This document shows positions 58,850 to 59,036 of a DNA stretch of 59,036 nt, piece after piece (the stretch's first letter is position 1; each line of letters starts with the position of its first letter). The DNA is from Clostridiales bacterium. GTDB lineage: Bacteria > Bacillota > Clostridia > Lachnospirales > Lachnospiraceae. The stretch covers positions 1-59,036 of the forward strand of contig JAAYPT010000032.1 in the NCBI GenBank assembly GCA_012519695.1, read 5' to 3'. Under the pieces are notes generated by a model. It did no database searches. It saw only the letters and a list, made by a program, of their open reading frames with translations, and had not been told where the DNA came from. Made by a program: the position numbers and the translations under genes.

Positions 58850-59036
58850 AGTAAAAAGAAACAGAATAAAAGTAATAGGGTGTATAATAGTTGCAGTTGT
58901 AATTGTGTGTGTTGGAAACTGGATTTACAAAGGAAGAAGAGTACACTTTGCAGATGATAAAATGCGCCAGGTGATATGTTTGGAATTGGGAAAAGATAAG
59001 AATTCTCATGATGTGACATATCGGGATTTAGAGACA
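58842..59036 (+). CDS. Membrane-anchored LRR-like protein, cut by the window end
   Basis: The first 65 codons only. An N-terminal helix (residues about 9-25) is followed by FADDKMRQVICLELGKD and VTYRDLET, the usual lead-in to bacterial leucine-rich repeats. It could be the immunity or surface partner of the putative effector. GGAG precedes the ATG, which overlaps the previous gene. Confidence 0.5.
   Translation, partial: MSKVKRNRIKVIGCIIVAVVIVCVGNWIYKGRRVHFADDKMRQVICLELGKDKNSHDVTYRDLET

Overview
The window is about 59 kb of AT-rich DNA from a Gram-positive anaerobe, most likely a gut-type Lachnospiraceae (Clostridia, Bacillota). The evidence is mixed: a gdpP-rplI-dnaB cluster, an rpsF-ssb-rpsR operon with DUF951 upstream, a full F-type ATP synthase operon whose c subunit has a sodium-type signature, the [FeFe]-hydrogenase maturases HydE and HydG, a 2[4Fe-4S] ferredoxin, an XrtG/Firmicu-CTERM locus, and abundant GGAGG ribosome binding sites with frequent GTG/TTG starts. 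I saw no rRNA, tRNA, CRISPR array, transposase or prophage gene. The taxonomic call is inference from gene content.

Layout. 1-1870 (minus): NlpC/P60 endopeptidase and M19 dipeptidase. 2089-5719: MacA/MacB-type exporter (ATPase, adaptor, permease). 5796-7605: class B sortase, sirtuin, DUF951. 7717-8749: rpsF-ssb-rpsR. 8773-10175 (minus): phosphopantetheinyl transferase and ThrH. 10461-13651: an XrtG exosortase locus with its Firmicu-CTERM target protein and two flanking PTPS-like genes, partly broken. 13648-17489: gdpP-rplI-dnaB. 17683-21111: MerR-like regulator, ferredoxin, thioesterase, DUF1858 and MecA, with a long gene-free stretch. 21204-25798: GH18 protein, a TetR-controlled flavodoxin/FMN-binding redox operon and a CwlD-like amidase. 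25868-28600: Sua5, low-molecular-weight phosphatase, Upp and dCMP deaminase. 28747-35860: ATP synthase operon. 36042-38420: LytTR/AgrC-type two-component system, a 19-residue tryptophan-rich peptide, and a LytTR-box promoter that appears to drive a small RNA. 38499-42748: VanZ-like protein, amidohydrolase and 5'-nucleotidase-type protein. 42994-45481: hydE-hydG. 45637-51368: HD-GYP-like protein, YdbS/YdbT PH-domain pair, coiled-coil protein and OmpR-type regulator. 51381-55978: large sensor kinase, DUF6465, orphan ParA and a lipoprotein. 56298-end: an apparent type VII secretion (LXG/Lap-like) substrate module running off the window.

The main theme is envelope biology: peptidoglycan hydrolases, sortase and exosortase, c-di-AMP turnover, drug/peptide export and envelope-type two-component systems. 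Two observations tie distant genes together. First, a 38-bp element with the same sequence and internal spacing lies upstream of both the MacB-type exporter and the YdbS/YdbT pair, suggesting one regulator. Second, the LytTR system sits beside a tiny amphipathic peptide gene and a tandem LytTR-like repeat placed just upstream of a promoter and terminator pair, which resembles a peptide/regulatory-RNA circuit.

Caution on reading frames: four genes (the Firmicu-CTERM protein, one PTPS-like gene and both response regulators) are each interrupted by a single-base shift in a short A or G run. Correcting one base restores full-length proteins. This may be sequencing error, strain-level inactivation or slippage, and raw reads would decide.
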